Shown in pieces: positions 48,193 to 57,355 of a stretch of DNA of 64,000 bases; the first letter of the stretch is position 1; each line of letters opens with the position of its first letter. The position numbers and the translations under genes are program-made. This DNA is from Micromonospora saelicesensis (GTDB lineage Bacteria; Actinomycetota; Actinomycetes; Mycobacteriales; Micromonosporaceae): the NCBI RefSeq assembly GCF_900091575.1, contig NZ_FMCR01000003.1:906434-970433 (forward strand). Direction: 5' to 3'. The notes below the pieces were generated by a model. The model ran no database searches. It had not been told where the DNA came from and saw only the letters and a list, made by a program, of their open reading frames with translations.

Positions 48193-49397
48193 CCGACCCT
48201 GAACTGTCCCCGACCGCGCCCACAGGCGGCACCGAACTGTCCCCGACCGCGCCCACAGGCGGCACCGAACTGTCCCCGGCCGCGCCGGGCGGCGGCACCG
48301 AGCCGGCGTCCGCGCCGGTCATTGTTCGCGCGCTGGTCGCGCGCGGGTCCGGCGCCGAGCTGCGGGTCGAGCGGGTACGCCTGCCCGCGCCCGGCCCCGG
48401 CGAGGTGCGGGTGACGATCCGGGCGGCCGGTGTCTGCCACTCCGACCTGTCCATGGTCAACGGGACGCTCGCCGCGAGGTTCCCGCTGGTGCTCGGGCAC
48501 GAGGCGACCGGCGTGGTGGCCGAGGTCGGGCCGGGCAGTCAGCTGACCGTCGGCACACCGGTCGTGCTCAACTGGGCACCGGCCTGCCGGGCCTGCTGGT
48601 GGTGTCGGCGCGGCGAGCCGTGGCTCTGCGCCGACACCACAGCCCCGACCGTGCCTCGCGGCGAGACCGACGACGGGGTCCCGCTGCACCTGACCCTCGG
48701 CCTCGGCGCGCTCGCCGAGGCGGTGGTGGTACCCGAGCGTGCCGTCATCCCGATCCCCGCCGGGCTGCCGCCCGCGCAGGCCGCACTGCTCGGCTGTGCG
48801 GTGCTCACCGGCGTCGGCGCGGTCCGGAACACCGCCCGGGTGGCACCCGGCGAGTCGGTCGCTGTCGTCGGGCTCGGTGGGGTCGGGCTCGCCGTGCTCA
48901 GCGCGGCCCGCCGAGCCGGTGCCACGACGATCCTGGCCATCGACGTCGCCGAGGCGAAACGGGACCTGGCGCTGGCCGCCGGGGCGACCGACTTCCTGCT
49001 CTCCGACGACCGGCTTTCCAAGGAGGTACGGGCGCGCACCGAGAGCCGGGGCGTCGACCACGCCTTCGAGTGCGTCGGTCGGGCCGCCACCATCCGCGCC
49101 GCATGGCGGCTGACCCGGCGCGGGGGAGCGGTGACAGTGGTCGGCATGGGCGCCAAGGACGACATGGTCAGCCTGGGCGCGCTGGACATCTTCCACTCCG
49201 CGCGCACGCTGCGCTCCTCGGTGTACGGCTCGTCCGATCCGGACCGGGAGGTGCCGGTGCTGGCTGCCGAGCTCGCCGACAGCGCACTGGATCTGGGTGT
49301 GCTGGTCAGCGGGACGGTTCCGTTGGACGAGGCGCCCGCGGCGTTCGACCGGCTGGCCCGGGGCGAGGGCGCTCGCTGGGTGGTCACCCTGGACTGA
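48189..49397 (+). CDS. Zinc-dependent alcohol dehydrogenase with repeat-bearing N terminus
   Basis: A 402-residue MDR-family enzyme. Catalytic zinc ligands are in GVCHSDL and GHEATGVV, the four structural-zinc cysteines are in CRACWWCRRGEPWLC, and the Rossmann motif is VVGLGGVGLAV. Residues 5-37 form three 11-residue repeats rich in Ser, Pro, Thr and Gly before the conserved domain begins near residue 44. Such an extension is unusual for this family. Last gene of the TetR-linked operon. Confidence 0.93.
   Translation: MTDPELSPTAPTGGTELSPTAPTGGTELSPAAPGGGTEPASAPVIVRALVARGSGAELRVERVRLPAPGPGEVRVTIRAAGVCHSDLSMVNGTLAARFPLVLGHEATGVVAEVGPGSQLTVGTPVVLNWAPACRACWWCRRGEPWLCADTTAPTVPRGETDDGVPLHLTLGLGALAEAVVVPERAVIPIPAGLPPAQAALLGCAVLTGVGAVRNTARVAPGESVAVVGLGGVGLAVLSAARRAGATTILAIDVAEAKRDLALAAGATDFLLSDDRLSKEVRARTESRGVDHAFECVGRAATIRAAWRLTRRGGAVTVVGMGAKDDMVSLGALDIFHSARTLRSSVYGSSDPDREVPVLAAELADSALDLGVLVSGTVPLDEAPAAFDRLARGEGARWVVTLD
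48201..48299 (+). repeat. Three 33-bp in-frame tandem repeats
   Basis: Copies at 48201-48233 and 48234-48266 are identical; the third (48267-48299) differs by a few bases. They encode ELSPTAPTGGT-type units at the N terminus of the alcohol dehydrogenase. Identity of the first two points to recent expansion. Confidence 0.9.
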
Positions 49398-49417
49398 CGC
49401 TGGTCACAGCCGGGAGC

Positions 49418-50167
49418 TCAGCACGTCGACGATCTCAGCACGTCGACCTCGCAACCGGGTGCCCACGGGTCGAAGCCGTGCTCGACGAGCCAGCGGATCG
49501 CCAACAGGCTTCGCAATGACCACCACGCGCGGATCACGTCGAGGTCGACGTCGGCGCGGTAACCGGCGAGGACGTCGCCGAGGTGTTCCTCGTGGCCGAG
49601 CGTCAAGGTGGCGAGGTCGAAGAGGGCGTCGCCCTGGCACGCCTCGGACCAGTCGAGCACGCCGGTTATCTGGTCACCGTCGACGAACACGTGGCTGATC
49701 TGTAGATCGCCGTGCGTGAATACCGGGGCCCACGGGCGGAGCGCCGCCTCGGCGACCTGGCGGTTGCGCGTGACCAGGTCGGTGGGGAGGACGCCGTTGG
49801 CGACGAGCCACTCGCACTCGGCGTCGAGCTGCGATGTCAACTCGTCGCGGCTGCGGCTGACCCATGGCGGTAGCGGCGCGTCGTGCAGCTTTCGAGTGGC
49901 GGCACCCGCCGCGGCCCACGCCGCCGGCGACGCGGTCGACGGCTCGCCGAGGCGACCAAGCGCCGTTCCGGGAAGGGCGGCGAGCGCGAGTACGGGAGGC
50001 TTGCGCCAGAGAACCTCGGGGGTCGGGACCGGTGCCAGCGTCATCGCCTCGACCTCGACGTCGGTGCGCCCCGGATCAGTGTCGATCTTCAGGAACACGT
50101 CGCCGACGCGCACTGTCGCCCGTTCCTGGTGGGCGACGACGACTTCGACCTCCGGCACAACGGCCAT
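49418..50167 (-). CDS. Aminoglycoside phosphotransferase-like (APH/choline kinase fold)
   Basis: A 249-residue protein. The catalytic loop is FTHGDLQISHVFV (Asp present, with Ser where Asn is usual) and the metal-binding Asp is in GVLDWSEA. RVGDVFLKID carries the ATP-binding Lys. Most actinobacterial members phosphorylate unknown small molecules, and antibiotic resistance is only one possibility. No ribosome site is evident upstream of the ATG. Confidence 0.83.
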   Translation of the reverse strand: MAVVPEVEVVVAHQERATVRVGDVFLKIDTDPGRTDVEVEAMTLAPVPTPEVLWRKPPVLALAALPGTALGRLGEPSTASPAAWAAAGAATRKLHDAPLPPWVSRSRDELTSQLDAECEWLVANGVLPTDLVTRNRQVAEAALRPWAPVFTHGDLQISHVFVDGDQITGVLDWSEACQGDALFDLATLTLGHEEHLGDVLAGYRADVDLDVIRAWWSLRSLLAIRWLVEHGFDPWAPGCEVDVLRSSTC

Positions 50168-50294
50168 TGTCGCGACACGACCATCGACATCCCAGCGATT
50201 TTTCGGGGGCGACTGGCGCGGTTGGCCGGGTGCCCTGGGTCGACCCGGGAAGGGGCAACCCTGGGCACCCGGACAACGAGGCCGGGGCGACTGG

Positions 50295-50582
50295 TCAGAA
50301 GGGTGGGGCGTCCTCGCCCATCAGCGCCAGCACGACGCCGCCCTTGCCGCTCTTGAGGCCCTGGACGACGACCTTGCCGGTGCTGCCGTCGGGCAGCTCC
50401 AGGGTGAAGGTCTTTCCGACCGCGTTCTTGGGGCCGTTGCCGGCGCTGTTGGCGGGTCGGAAGTCGCCTGCCCAGGGCGGAATCCCGCCCCTACGGGCCG
50501 GCTCGGCGAAGAGCGCGGCGGTGCCGGGGGTCCTGGTGCCGTCTGAGGAAAGGAGCACTGAGGCGCTGCGAAAGGTAGCCAT
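50295..50582 (-). CDS. Conserved-looking small hypothetical protein
   Basis: A 95-residue protein with no signal or membrane segment. The C-terminal half (GKTFTLELPDGSTGKVVVQGLKSGKGG) is a regular strand-turn pattern and looks well folded. No family recognised. TAGCCT lies 8 nt before the ATG at 50582, so the message may be nearly leaderless. Confidence 0.6.
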   Translation of the reverse strand: MATFRSASVLLSSDGTRTPGTAALFAEPARRGGIPPWAGDFRPANSAGNGPKNAVGKTFTLELPDGSTGKVVVQGLKSGKGGVVLALMGEDAPPF

Positions 50583-50681
50583 ATGCGCCAAGGCTAACCC
50601 GGACCATGCCGTTCGCGGCACCACAGCTGCCCGGAACGGCGATTCGGTCCTCTCGTCCCGGCACGTTGCGCCGGGAGCCAT

Positions 50682-50713
50682 ACCTAGCAGTACTATGCAT
50701 CGTACCTCTAGGT
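50682..50713. promoter_or_regulatory. 32-bp dyad over the second PadR promoter
   Basis: ACCTAG (50682-50687), GTAC (50690-50693), ATGCAT at the centre, GTAC (50702-50705) and CTAGGT (50708-50713) are all symmetric about one point. TACTAT at 50691-50696 may be the -10 inside it. The dyad lies 18 nt before the PadR start; PadR operators often contain such ATGCAT/GTAC elements. Confidence 0.6.
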
Positions 50714-50731
50714 TTGGAAGTGGGGGGTTTC

Positions 50732-51097
50732 ATGAAGGTCGCCAAGGATCTGGTCGCCGCCTCGGCGACGCCGATGGTGCTCGGCATCCTGGCGGAGGGT
50801 GAGAGCTACGGCTACGCCATCCTCCGGCGGATCAACGAGCTGTCCGGGGGTGAGCTGGACTGGACCGAAGGGCTGCTCTACCCGTTGCTGCACCGGCTCG
50901 AGCGCCTCGGTCACCTGGAGTCGAGCTGGCAGGCGGTCGCCGGCGAGCGGAAGCGCAAGTACTACCGCATCACCGACCGGGGTCTGGCCGAGCTGGCCGA
51001 GCAGCGCCGGCAGTGGGACACCGTGGTGGGCGCGCTCAAGGAGATCTGGCACGACCGCGCGCCGCTGACGGTGCACCCGTTGGAGGGCCTGGCATGA
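50732..51097 (+). CDS. PadR-family transcriptional regulator
   Basis: A 121-residue winged-helix regulator: ATPMVLGILAEGESYGYAILRRI, then DWTEGLLYPLLHRLERLGHL and KRKYYRITDRG. The start at 50732 follows GGGGGG. Its stop overlaps the next gene's start (ATGA), and the palindrome upstream suggests autorepression. Confidence 0.92.
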   Translation: MKVAKDLVAASATPMVLGILAEGESYGYAILRRINELSGGELDWTEGLLYPLLHRLERLGHLESSWQAVAGERKRKYYRITDRGLAELAEQRRQWDTVVGALKEIWHDRAPLTVHPLEGLA

Positions 51098-52470
51098 CGG
51101 CGCACGAGGGGCCGCAGGAGTTGGAAGCGCAGTTCGAGCAGTGGCGCCAGTACGTGCTGCGCCGCCGGGAGCTGCAAGCGGTGGACGCCGACGAACTGGA
51201 AGACCACCTTCGCGGCTCCGTCGACGAGCTCGTCGCCGCCGGCCTGAGCCCGGACGAGGCGTTCCTGGTGGCGGTGAAACGAATGGGCAGCCTCGACGAC
51301 CTCTCCCGCGAGTTCGCCCGGGAACACTCCGAACGGTTATGGAAGCAGTTGGTGCTGACCGGCGACTCCGGCAGCCCGGTCGGTGGCACGCGCTCGGCCC
51401 GGGACCTGTGGGTCATGCTCGGCTGTGCGGCGGGTGCGGTGGTGTCCGTCAAGGTGCCGGCGCTGTTCGGGCTGAGCTTCGCCGACGACGGCTCGTTCTA
51501 CGCCCGGAACTTCACACTGTTCGCGCTGCCCTGGCTGGCGGCGTACCTGGCCTGGCGCCGGGGAGCCGGACGGACGGTCATCGCGGCACTGGCGGCGCTC
51601 TTCGTCCTCGGCGCCGTGGCGGCCAACGCCTACCCCCTGGCGGACGATTCGCAGTCCGTGGTCGTCACCAGCATCCACCTGCCCATCGCCCTGTGGCTGG
51701 TGGTCGGCCTGGCCTATGTCGCCGACGACTGGCGCTCCTCCCGACGACGCATGGACTTCATCCGGTTCACCGGCGAGTGGTTCATCTACCTGGTGCTGAT
51801 GGCGCTCGGCGGCGGCGTGCTCTCCGCGTTCCTGTTCAACACCTTCGCGGCCATCGGGATCGTCCCGGAGGCGTTCATCTCGCAGTGGCTGCTGCCCGGC
51901 GGTGCCGCGGCCGCGGTCGTGGTGGCCGGGTGGCTCGTCGAGGCCAAGCAGAGTGTCGTCGAGAACATCGCGCCGGTCCTCACCCGGCTGTTCACCCCGC
52001 TCTTCACGGCCGCCCTGCTCGCCTTCCTCGTCGCTGTCGTCTGGACCAGTCACGGCATCGACGTCGAGCGGGAGGCGCTGCTCCTCTTCGACCTCCTGCT
52101 GGTCGTGGTGCTGGGGCTGCTGCTCTACTCACTCTCGGCCCGTGACCCGCTGGCCCCGCCCGGCCCGTTCGACAAACTCCAACTCGCGCTGGTGGTCAGT
52201 GCGTTGGCCATCGACGTGCTGGTGCTGCTGGAGATCACCGGGCGCATCACCGACGAGTACGGCGGTACGCCGAACCGGGCGGCCGCGCTCGGCGAGAACG
52301 TGATCCTGCTGGTCAACCTCGCGTGGTCGGCGTGGCTGCTGCTGTCCTTCATCCGTCGGCGCACGCCGTTCGCGGCGCTCGAACGGTGGCAGACCGGCTA
52401 CCTGCCGGTGTACGCCGCGTGGGCCTGGATCGTGGTCCTCGTCTTCCCGCCGCTGTTCAGCTTCGCCTAG
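51094..52470 (+). CDS. HAAS/permease-prefix membrane protein paired with PadR
   Basis: A 458-residue protein. A cytoplasmic N-terminal helical domain (about 1-85: LEDHLRGSVDELVAAGLSPDEAFLVAVKRMGS in outline, core ELEDHLR and DEAFLVAVKRMG) precedes about eleven hydrophobic helices. These proteins accompany PadR repressors; their activity is not established. Larger than the homologous partner at 21231-22178. Translationally coupled to PadR. Confidence 0.8.
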   Translation: MTAHEGPQELEAQFEQWRQYVLRRRELQAVDADELEDHLRGSVDELVAAGLSPDEAFLVAVKRMGSLDDLSREFAREHSERLWKQLVLTGDSGSPVGGTRSARDLWVMLGCAAGAVVSVKVPALFGLSFADDGSFYARNFTLFALPWLAAYLAWRRGAGRTVIAALAALFVLGAVAANAYPLADDSQSVVVTSIHLPIALWLVVGLAYVADDWRSSRRRMDFIRFTGEWFIYLVLMALGGGVLSAFLFNTFAAIGIVPEAFISQWLLPGGAAAAVVVAGWLVEAKQSVVENIAPVLTRLFTPLFTAALLAFLVAVVWTSHGIDVEREALLLFDLLLVVVLGLLLYSLSARDPLAPPGPFDKLQLALVVSALAIDVLVLLEITGRITDEYGGTPNRAAALGENVILLVNLAWSAWLLLSFIRRRTPFAALERWQTGYLPVYAAWAWIVVLVFPPLFSFA

Positions 52471-52533
52471 ACGGGTGGTTCCTCACGGCCTCCACCGTGC
52501 GCTCGGCTGGCCCTCCATGCCGATCCGCCGAGG

Positions 52534-52579
52534 AGCGGTATACCTCAGAGGCATAAATATTCCTCTGAGGTATACCGCT
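52534..52579. repeat. 46-bp palindrome with AT-rich loop
   Basis: Perfect 18-bp arms (left arm AGCGGTATACCTCAGAGG) flank a 10-nt loop, CATAAATATT. It lies between convergent genes. The arm core and centre resemble the palindrome at 33133-33172. Confidence 0.85.
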
Positions 52580-52636
52580 TGATGCCGCATCCGCCCCGCC
52601 GAAGGTGGCCGATGGTGATCGGCCTGGGGCTGGGGG

Positions 52637-53494
52637 TCACTTGCCGGTGACGATGCCCGGGTTGATGCAGAGGCCCGGGTTCGCGCCATTCTTGTCCGCG
52701 ATCTCCAGACAACGGGTCACCTTGTCGACAGTCGCGTTGGTCTCGGTGATCTGCTTGGAGATCTCGGCGTTCTTGCGGTCCTGCTCCAGGTTGCGGGTCT
52801 GCGCCAGCTTGTCCTGGAACGCCTTGATGTTGCCCTCGGTCTTGTCGTCGTGGTTCACCCGGGTGATGGTCACCGAGAGGATGTCCACGTCGGTGGCGAG
52901 GCGGCTCTCCGCGCTGGTCTTGATGTTCGCCGCGAACGGCTTCAGGTCGACGTTGAGGTCGCCGGTCTGAGCGTCGATCTTCTCCAGCGGGTTGTACGCG
53001 GCGAAGGCGTCGTTGACCGCGCTGTCGAGCTGCACACCCACCCGCTGACCCCGGAAGCTGCCGAAGTCGCCCTTGTAGTCCATGAACTGCTTCGGCGCGT
53101 TCTCCGGCTTGACCTGCCATTCGACGAGCACCTCGACGCAGGCGTCGGCGAGGGTGCCGGTGCGCACGCGTACGCAGTTGTTGCCGCCGATGTGGTCGTA
53201 CTTCTGGCGGCCCGCGTCCCACTCGCCGACCTTCTGCCAGGGCGCCACCCACTTCAGGCCCGAGCCGGTCACCTCGCCGGTGGGCTTGCCGAAGCTGGTG
53301 ACGATGCCGACCGAGCGGATGGGCACCGAGTGGGCGCTGGAGGCGATACCGACGAGCAGCGTGAGGGCGAGAAAGCCGAGCGCCGCGAGGGCGGCCATCC
53401 GCTTGAGCGGCCGTGCGGGAGCGACGAGTGCGACGACGGCGCTGACCGCCAGGGCGACGGCGAAGACGATCGCCATGGTGAAGCCGACGGGCAT
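52637..53494 (-). CDS. SPFH/Band 7 (prohibitin-like) membrane protein
   Basis: A 285-residue protein with two N-terminal hydrophobic segments (about 5-26 and 33-52), an SPFH-type beta region (VGIVTSFGKPTGEV...GLKWVAPWQKV) and a helical, charged stretch (about 215-265, EGNIKAFQDKLAQTRNLEQD in outline). It probably forms oligomeric membrane-microdomain scaffolds. GGAAGG lies 12 nt before the ATG; an ATG six codons later is possible. Confidence 0.85.
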   Translation of the reverse strand: MPVGFTMAIVFAVALAVSAVVALVAPARPLKRMAALAALGFLALTLLVGIASSAHSVPIRSVGIVTSFGKPTGEVTGSGLKWVAPWQKVGEWDAGRQKYDHIGGNNCVRVRTGTLADACVEVLVEWQVKPENAPKQFMDYKGDFGSFRGQRVGVQLDSAVNDAFAAYNPLEKIDAQTGDLNVDLKPFAANIKTSAESRLATDVDILSVTITRVNHDDKTEGNIKAFQDKLAQTRNLEQDRKNAEISKQITETNATVDKVTRCLEIADKNGANPGLCINPGIVTGK

Positions 53495-53717
53495 GGGGTG
53501 GGGACCTTCCGGTGGGCTGTGTGGATCATCAACCTAGGGGGTCCGGTCAAGTCGACGGTGCGGGGGAGTGGAGTTCGAGCACGTCAAACGTGGGCCGAAT
53601 ATGGAGCCCATCGACATGGTTCGACTCCGGCGGCCCGCCGTAGGTTTCGTCCACGCGACGGGCCTGTGACCACGGTCACCGAACCGACCGTCGCCGCGAC
53701 GTGCGGAGGATGAGGCG

Positions 53718-54479
53718 ATGGCCGGGCAAGCGCTCCTGTCGGCCCGTGGGCTGACCCGCGACTTCCGGGGCTTCCGGGCGGTCGACGACGTCGACCTCGA
53801 CGTGGCGTCGGACAGCGTGCACGCGCTGGTCGGCCCGAACGGCGCGGGCAAGACGACCCTGTTCAACCTGCTCACCGGCTTCCTGCGACCCAGTGGTGGC
53901 CGGATCGAGCTGGCCGGGCGGGACGTCACCGGGCTGCCCCCCGAGCAGGTGGCACGGCTCGGCGTGGCCCGTTCGTTCCAGATCACCAGCCTCTTTCCCC
54001 AACTGTCCGCACGCGAACACGTCGCGCTGGCCTTGCAGTCGCCCAGCGGGTTGGGCTGGCGGTTCTGGCGGTCGGCGAAGCTGATGGGCCGCTACACCGA
54101 ACGGGCCGACGAACTGCTGGCCATGGTGGGACTGGCCGAGCTGGCGCACGCCCCCTCGGCGTCCCTGGCGTACGGCCGGAAACGCGCCCTGGAGCTGGCC
54201 ATCGCCCTGGCGCTGGACCCGAAGGTGCTGCTGCTCGACGAGCCGACAGCGGGCATGGGCCTGGAGGACGTCGACCGCACCGTCGAGCTGATCGGTCGGG
54301 TCCGCCAGGGCCGGACCGTGGTGATGGTCGAGCACAACATGAGCGTGGTCGGCCGTCTCGCCGACACCGTCACCGTGCTCCAGGCCGGCAAGGTCCTCGT
54401 CGAGGGCCCGTACGAGCAGGTCCGCGCCGACGAGCGCGTGATCACCGCCTACCTGGGAGCCGCCGATGCTGCGCATTGA
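53718..54479 (+). CDS. livG: Branched-chain amino acid-type ABC transporter ATPase LivG
   Basis: A 253-residue ATPase. Walker A is GPNGAGKTT, Walker B is VLLLDEPTAGMG, the switch His is in VEHNM, and the LivG-specific RSFQITSLFPQLSAREHV is present. The signature region reads LAYGRKRALE instead of LSGGQ, usual for LivG. First gene of livGFKHM; its end overlaps livF by 14 nt. GGAGGATGAGG precedes the ATG. Confidence 0.93.
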   Translation: MAGQALLSARGLTRDFRGFRAVDDVDLDVASDSVHALVGPNGAGKTTLFNLLTGFLRPSGGRIELAGRDVTGLPPEQVARLGVARSFQITSLFPQLSAREHVALALQSPSGLGWRFWRSAKLMGRYTERADELLAMVGLAELAHAPSASLAYGRKRALELAIALALDPKVLLLDEPTAGMGLEDVDRTVELIGRVRQGRTVVMVEHNMSVVGRLADTVTVLQAGKVLVEGPYEQVRADERVITAYLGAADAAH

Positions 54480-55158
54480 GAACCTGTCCGCCTTCTACGG
54501 CGAGGCGCAGGTGCTGCGCGACGTCAGCCTCGAGGTCTCCGCCGGTGAGGTGGTCACCCTGGTCGGCCGCAACGGTGCCGGCAAGTCCACCCTGCTGCGC
54601 TGCGTGATGGGGCTGCACCCCGGTCAGCGCGGCACTGTGGAGCTGGACGGGCGGGACATCACCAGGTTGCCGGCGCACAAGCGGGCCCGCCTGGGGCTGG
54701 GCTGGGTGCCCGACGACCGGGGCAGTTACGCCACGTTGACCGTCACCGAGAACCTCACGCTGCCACCCACTGTCGGCTCCGATCCGTGGTCGCTGGAGCG
54801 GGTGTACGAGGCGTTCCCGGCCCTCTACACCCGACGGGACTCGGCGGCCACCATGCTCTCCGGCGGCGAGCAGCAGATGCTCGCGCTGGCCCGGGTGCTG
54901 CGGATGGGCGCCCGGCTGCTGCTCTGCGACGAGCCCACCGAGGGGCTGTCGCCACTGCTGGTGCAGCAGGTCGGCGACCTGCTGCGCGAGGCCAAACGGC
55001 ACGGGGTGACCGTGCTGCTGGTCGAACAGAACCTGCACTTCGCCACCGGTGTCGCCGACCGGCACTACCTGCTGGCCGAGGGCCGGGTCGCCGAGGCGAT
55101 GGACAACTCCGAGGTGCGTTCGCGCGAACGCGAACTGCTCGCGTACCTCGGGATCTGA
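54466..55158 (+). CDS. livF: Branched-chain amino acid-type ABC transporter ATPase LivF
   Basis: A 230-residue ATPase: Walker A GRNGAGKST, signature LSGGEQQ, Walker B LLCDEPTEGLSP, switch VEQN. It pairs with LivG on the cytoplasmic face of the importer. The start lies inside livG, so the two are translationally coupled. Confidence 0.94.
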   Translation: MLRIENLSAFYGEAQVLRDVSLEVSAGEVVTLVGRNGAGKSTLLRCVMGLHPGQRGTVELDGRDITRLPAHKRARLGLGWVPDDRGSYATLTVTENLTLPPTVGSDPWSLERVYEAFPALYTRRDSAATMLSGGEQQMLALARVLRMGARLLLCDEPTEGLSPLLVQQVGDLLREAKRHGVTVLLVEQNLHFATGVADRHYLLAEGRVAEAMDNSEVRSRERELLAYLGI

Positions 55159-55209
55159 ATTTTCTCAACGACGACCCGCGCGACGCCGCGCGGAATGGAT
55201 GGAGTGGGC

Positions 55210-56460
55210 ATGCGCAGGACGATGGGTGTGGCCGCGGCGTCGGCCGTGGTGGTGCTGGTCGCCGGATGCGGCGGCGGTGGCCCCCAGTCGAGTGGCGACC
55301 AGAAGCTGACCGGCGACAAGATCGTGCTGGGCGTGCTCAACGACCAGTCCGGGGCGTACTCGGAGTTGTCCGGAAAGAACTCGGTGGCGGCGGTGGAGAT
55401 GGCCATCGCCGACTTCACCGCGAAGTACGGCGACAAGGCGGTGACCACTGACATCACCGTGGAGACCGCCGACCACCAGAACAAGCCGGACGTGGCCAAC
55501 TCCAAGGCCCAGGAGATGTACGACCGCAAGGGCGTCGACCTGATCCTGGACGTGCCCACCTCGTCGGCCGCGCTGAAGGTCGCCGACGTGGCGAAGGAGA
55601 AGAAGAAGCTCTACTTCAACATCGGGGCGGCGACCACCGACCTGACCGGCAAGAGCTGCAACAAGTACACCTTCCACTACGCGTACGACACGTACATGCT
55701 GGCCAACGGCACCGGAAAGACCACCACCGAGCAGATCGGCAAGAACTGGTACATCCTCTACCCGAACTACGCCTTCGGTCAGGACATGGAGAAGAGCTTC
55801 TCCACAGCGATCACGGCGGCCGGCGGCACTGTCGTCGGCAAGGACGGGGCGCCGTTCCCGAACACCAGTGGTGACTTCTCCACCTTCCTGCTCAAGGCGC
55901 CGAACCTGAACCCGAAGCCGGACGTGCTGGGCACCATGCAGGCCGGCGCGGAGCTGGTCAACGTGGTGAAGCAGTACAACGAGTTCAAGCTGCGGGACAA
56001 GGGTGTCGGCCTGGCGGTGGGGCTGATGTTCCTCACCGACATCCACTCGCTCACCCCGGCCGCGCTGGCCGGCACCACGTACACCGACGCCTGGTACTGG
56101 AACTTCGACGCGAAGAACCGGGAGTTCGCCGACCGCTTCCAGCAGAAGGCCGGCACCCGGCCGACCTTCGCGCACGCCGCCAACTACTCCGCGGCGTTGC
56201 AGTACCTGGAGGCGGTGCAGGCCGCCGGCACCGACGACGCGGACGCCGTGGTCAAGGGCCTGGAGGGCAAGACGGTCGAGGACGTCTTCCTGCGCAACGG
56301 GAAGATCCGCGCCGAGGACCACCGGGTGGTGCACGACGCGTACCTGGCCCAGGTGAAGCCGCAGTCCGAGGTCGCCGAGCCGTGGGACTACGTGAAGGTG
56401 CTCAAGACGATCCCCGCCGCGGAGGCGTTCCGCGCGCCCTCGGCGGACTGCAAGCTGTGA
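55210..56460 (+). CDS. livK: Branched-chain amino acid-type substrate-binding lipoprotein
   Basis: A 416-residue lipoprotein with lipobox VLVAGC near residue 22 and the periplasmic-binding type I fold (IVLGVLNDQSGAYSELSGKNSVAAVEMAI in outline; core NDQSGAYS). The ligand could be an amino acid, an aromatic acid or another small acid; it cannot be told. The ATG at 55210 has GGAG 6 nt upstream; an ATG at 55195 would add five residues. Confidence 0.92.
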   Translation: MRRTMGVAAASAVVVLVAGCGGGGPQSSGDQKLTGDKIVLGVLNDQSGAYSELSGKNSVAAVEMAIADFTAKYGDKAVTTDITVETADHQNKPDVANSKAQEMYDRKGVDLILDVPTSSAALKVADVAKEKKKLYFNIGAATTDLTGKSCNKYTFHYAYDTYMLANGTGKTTTEQIGKNWYILYPNYAFGQDMEKSFSTAITAAGGTVVGKDGAPFPNTSGDFSTFLLKAPNLNPKPDVLGTMQAGAELVNVVKQYNEFKLRDKGVGLAVGLMFLTDIHSLTPAALAGTTYTDAWYWNFDAKNREFADRFQQKAGTRPTFAHAANYSAALQYLEAVQAAGTDDADAVVKGLEGKTVEDVFLRNGKIRAEDHRVVHDAYLAQVKPQSEVAEPWDYVKVLKTIPAAEAFRAPSADCKL

Positions 56461-56473
56461 CCGCGAGGGCACT

Positions 56474-57355
56474 GTGAGCGGATTCGCGCAGAACACGTTC
56501 AACGGGTTGGTGAGTGGGGCGTTCTACGCCCTGCTCGCCCTCGGGCTCGCGGTCATCTTCGGCATGCTGCGAGTCGTCAACTTCGCCCACGGCGCGTTCT
56601 ACATGCTCGGCGCGTTCGGGGCGTACGTGCTGCTCAGCGAGGCGGGTGTGCCGTTCTGGGCCGCCCTGGTGATCATGCCGGTGGGGTTGGGTCTGCTCGG
56701 CATGGCGCTGGAACGCGCGGTGATCCACCGGCTGACCAAACTGGACCCGCTCTACAACTTCCTGCTCACCTTCGGTCTGACGCTGATCCTCCAGGACCTG
56801 GTGAAACTGCGCTACGGCGTGCAGTCCAGCCCGTACGAGACGCCGTCGCTGTTGAGCGGGTCGGTCGACTTCGGGTTGTTCGACTTCCCGACGTACCGGG
56901 TGTTCATCCTCGGCTTCGCGGTGCTGCTCTGCGTCGCGGTGTGGTGGGTGCTGACCCGGACCCGGATCGGCATGGTGGTCCGTGCGGCCACCGAGCGGCC
57001 GGACCTGACCCGTGCGTTCGGCATCGACGTCGGGCGGTGGGTGACCCCGGTCTTCGGCTTCGGCATCGGGCTGGCCGGCCTCGCCGGTGTGCTGGCCGCG
57101 CCGATGCGCGCGGTCAACCCGCTGATGGGCGCCGACCTGATCATCGTGGTGTTCGCGGTGGTGGTGATCGGCGGGCTGGGCTCGATCTTCGGGTCGGTCG
57201 CCGCCGGCTTCGGCATCGGACTCGTGCAGGCGTGGGGTGAGGCGTACCTCTCCACCTTCCCGCTCGTCTCGCAGACGATCGTCTTCGTGGTGATGGCTGG
57301 CGTGCTGCTCTGGCGCCCGGCCGGCCTGTTCGGTCGGGAGGAGGCCCCCGCATGA
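56474..57355 (+). CDS. livH: Branched-chain amino acid-type ABC permease LivH
   Basis: A 293-residue permease with about eight helices: LALGLAVIFGMLRVVNFAHG and the VVIGGLGSIFGSVAAG segment near the C terminus are the LivH marks (cores VVNFAHG and GGLGSIFG). GTG start. Its end overlaps livM by 4 nt. Confidence 0.94.
   Translation: MSGFAQNTFNGLVSGAFYALLALGLAVIFGMLRVVNFAHGAFYMLGAFGAYVLLSEAGVPFWAALVIMPVGLGLLGMALERAVIHRLTKLDPLYNFLLTFGLTLILQDLVKLRYGVQSSPYETPSLLSGSVDFGLFDFPTYRVFILGFAVLLCVAVWWVLTRTRIGMVVRAATERPDLTRAFGIDVGRWVTPVFGFGIGLAGLAGVLAAPMRAVNPLMGADLIIVVFAVVVIGGLGSIFGSVAAGFGIGLVQAWGEAYLSTFPLVSQTIVFVVMAGVLLWRPAGLFGREEAPA

Noticed and set aside
49418..50167. Calling the APH-like gene an aminoglycoside-resistance determinant
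   Set aside because: The fold is shared by many kinases of small molecules and the context gives no support for resistance.
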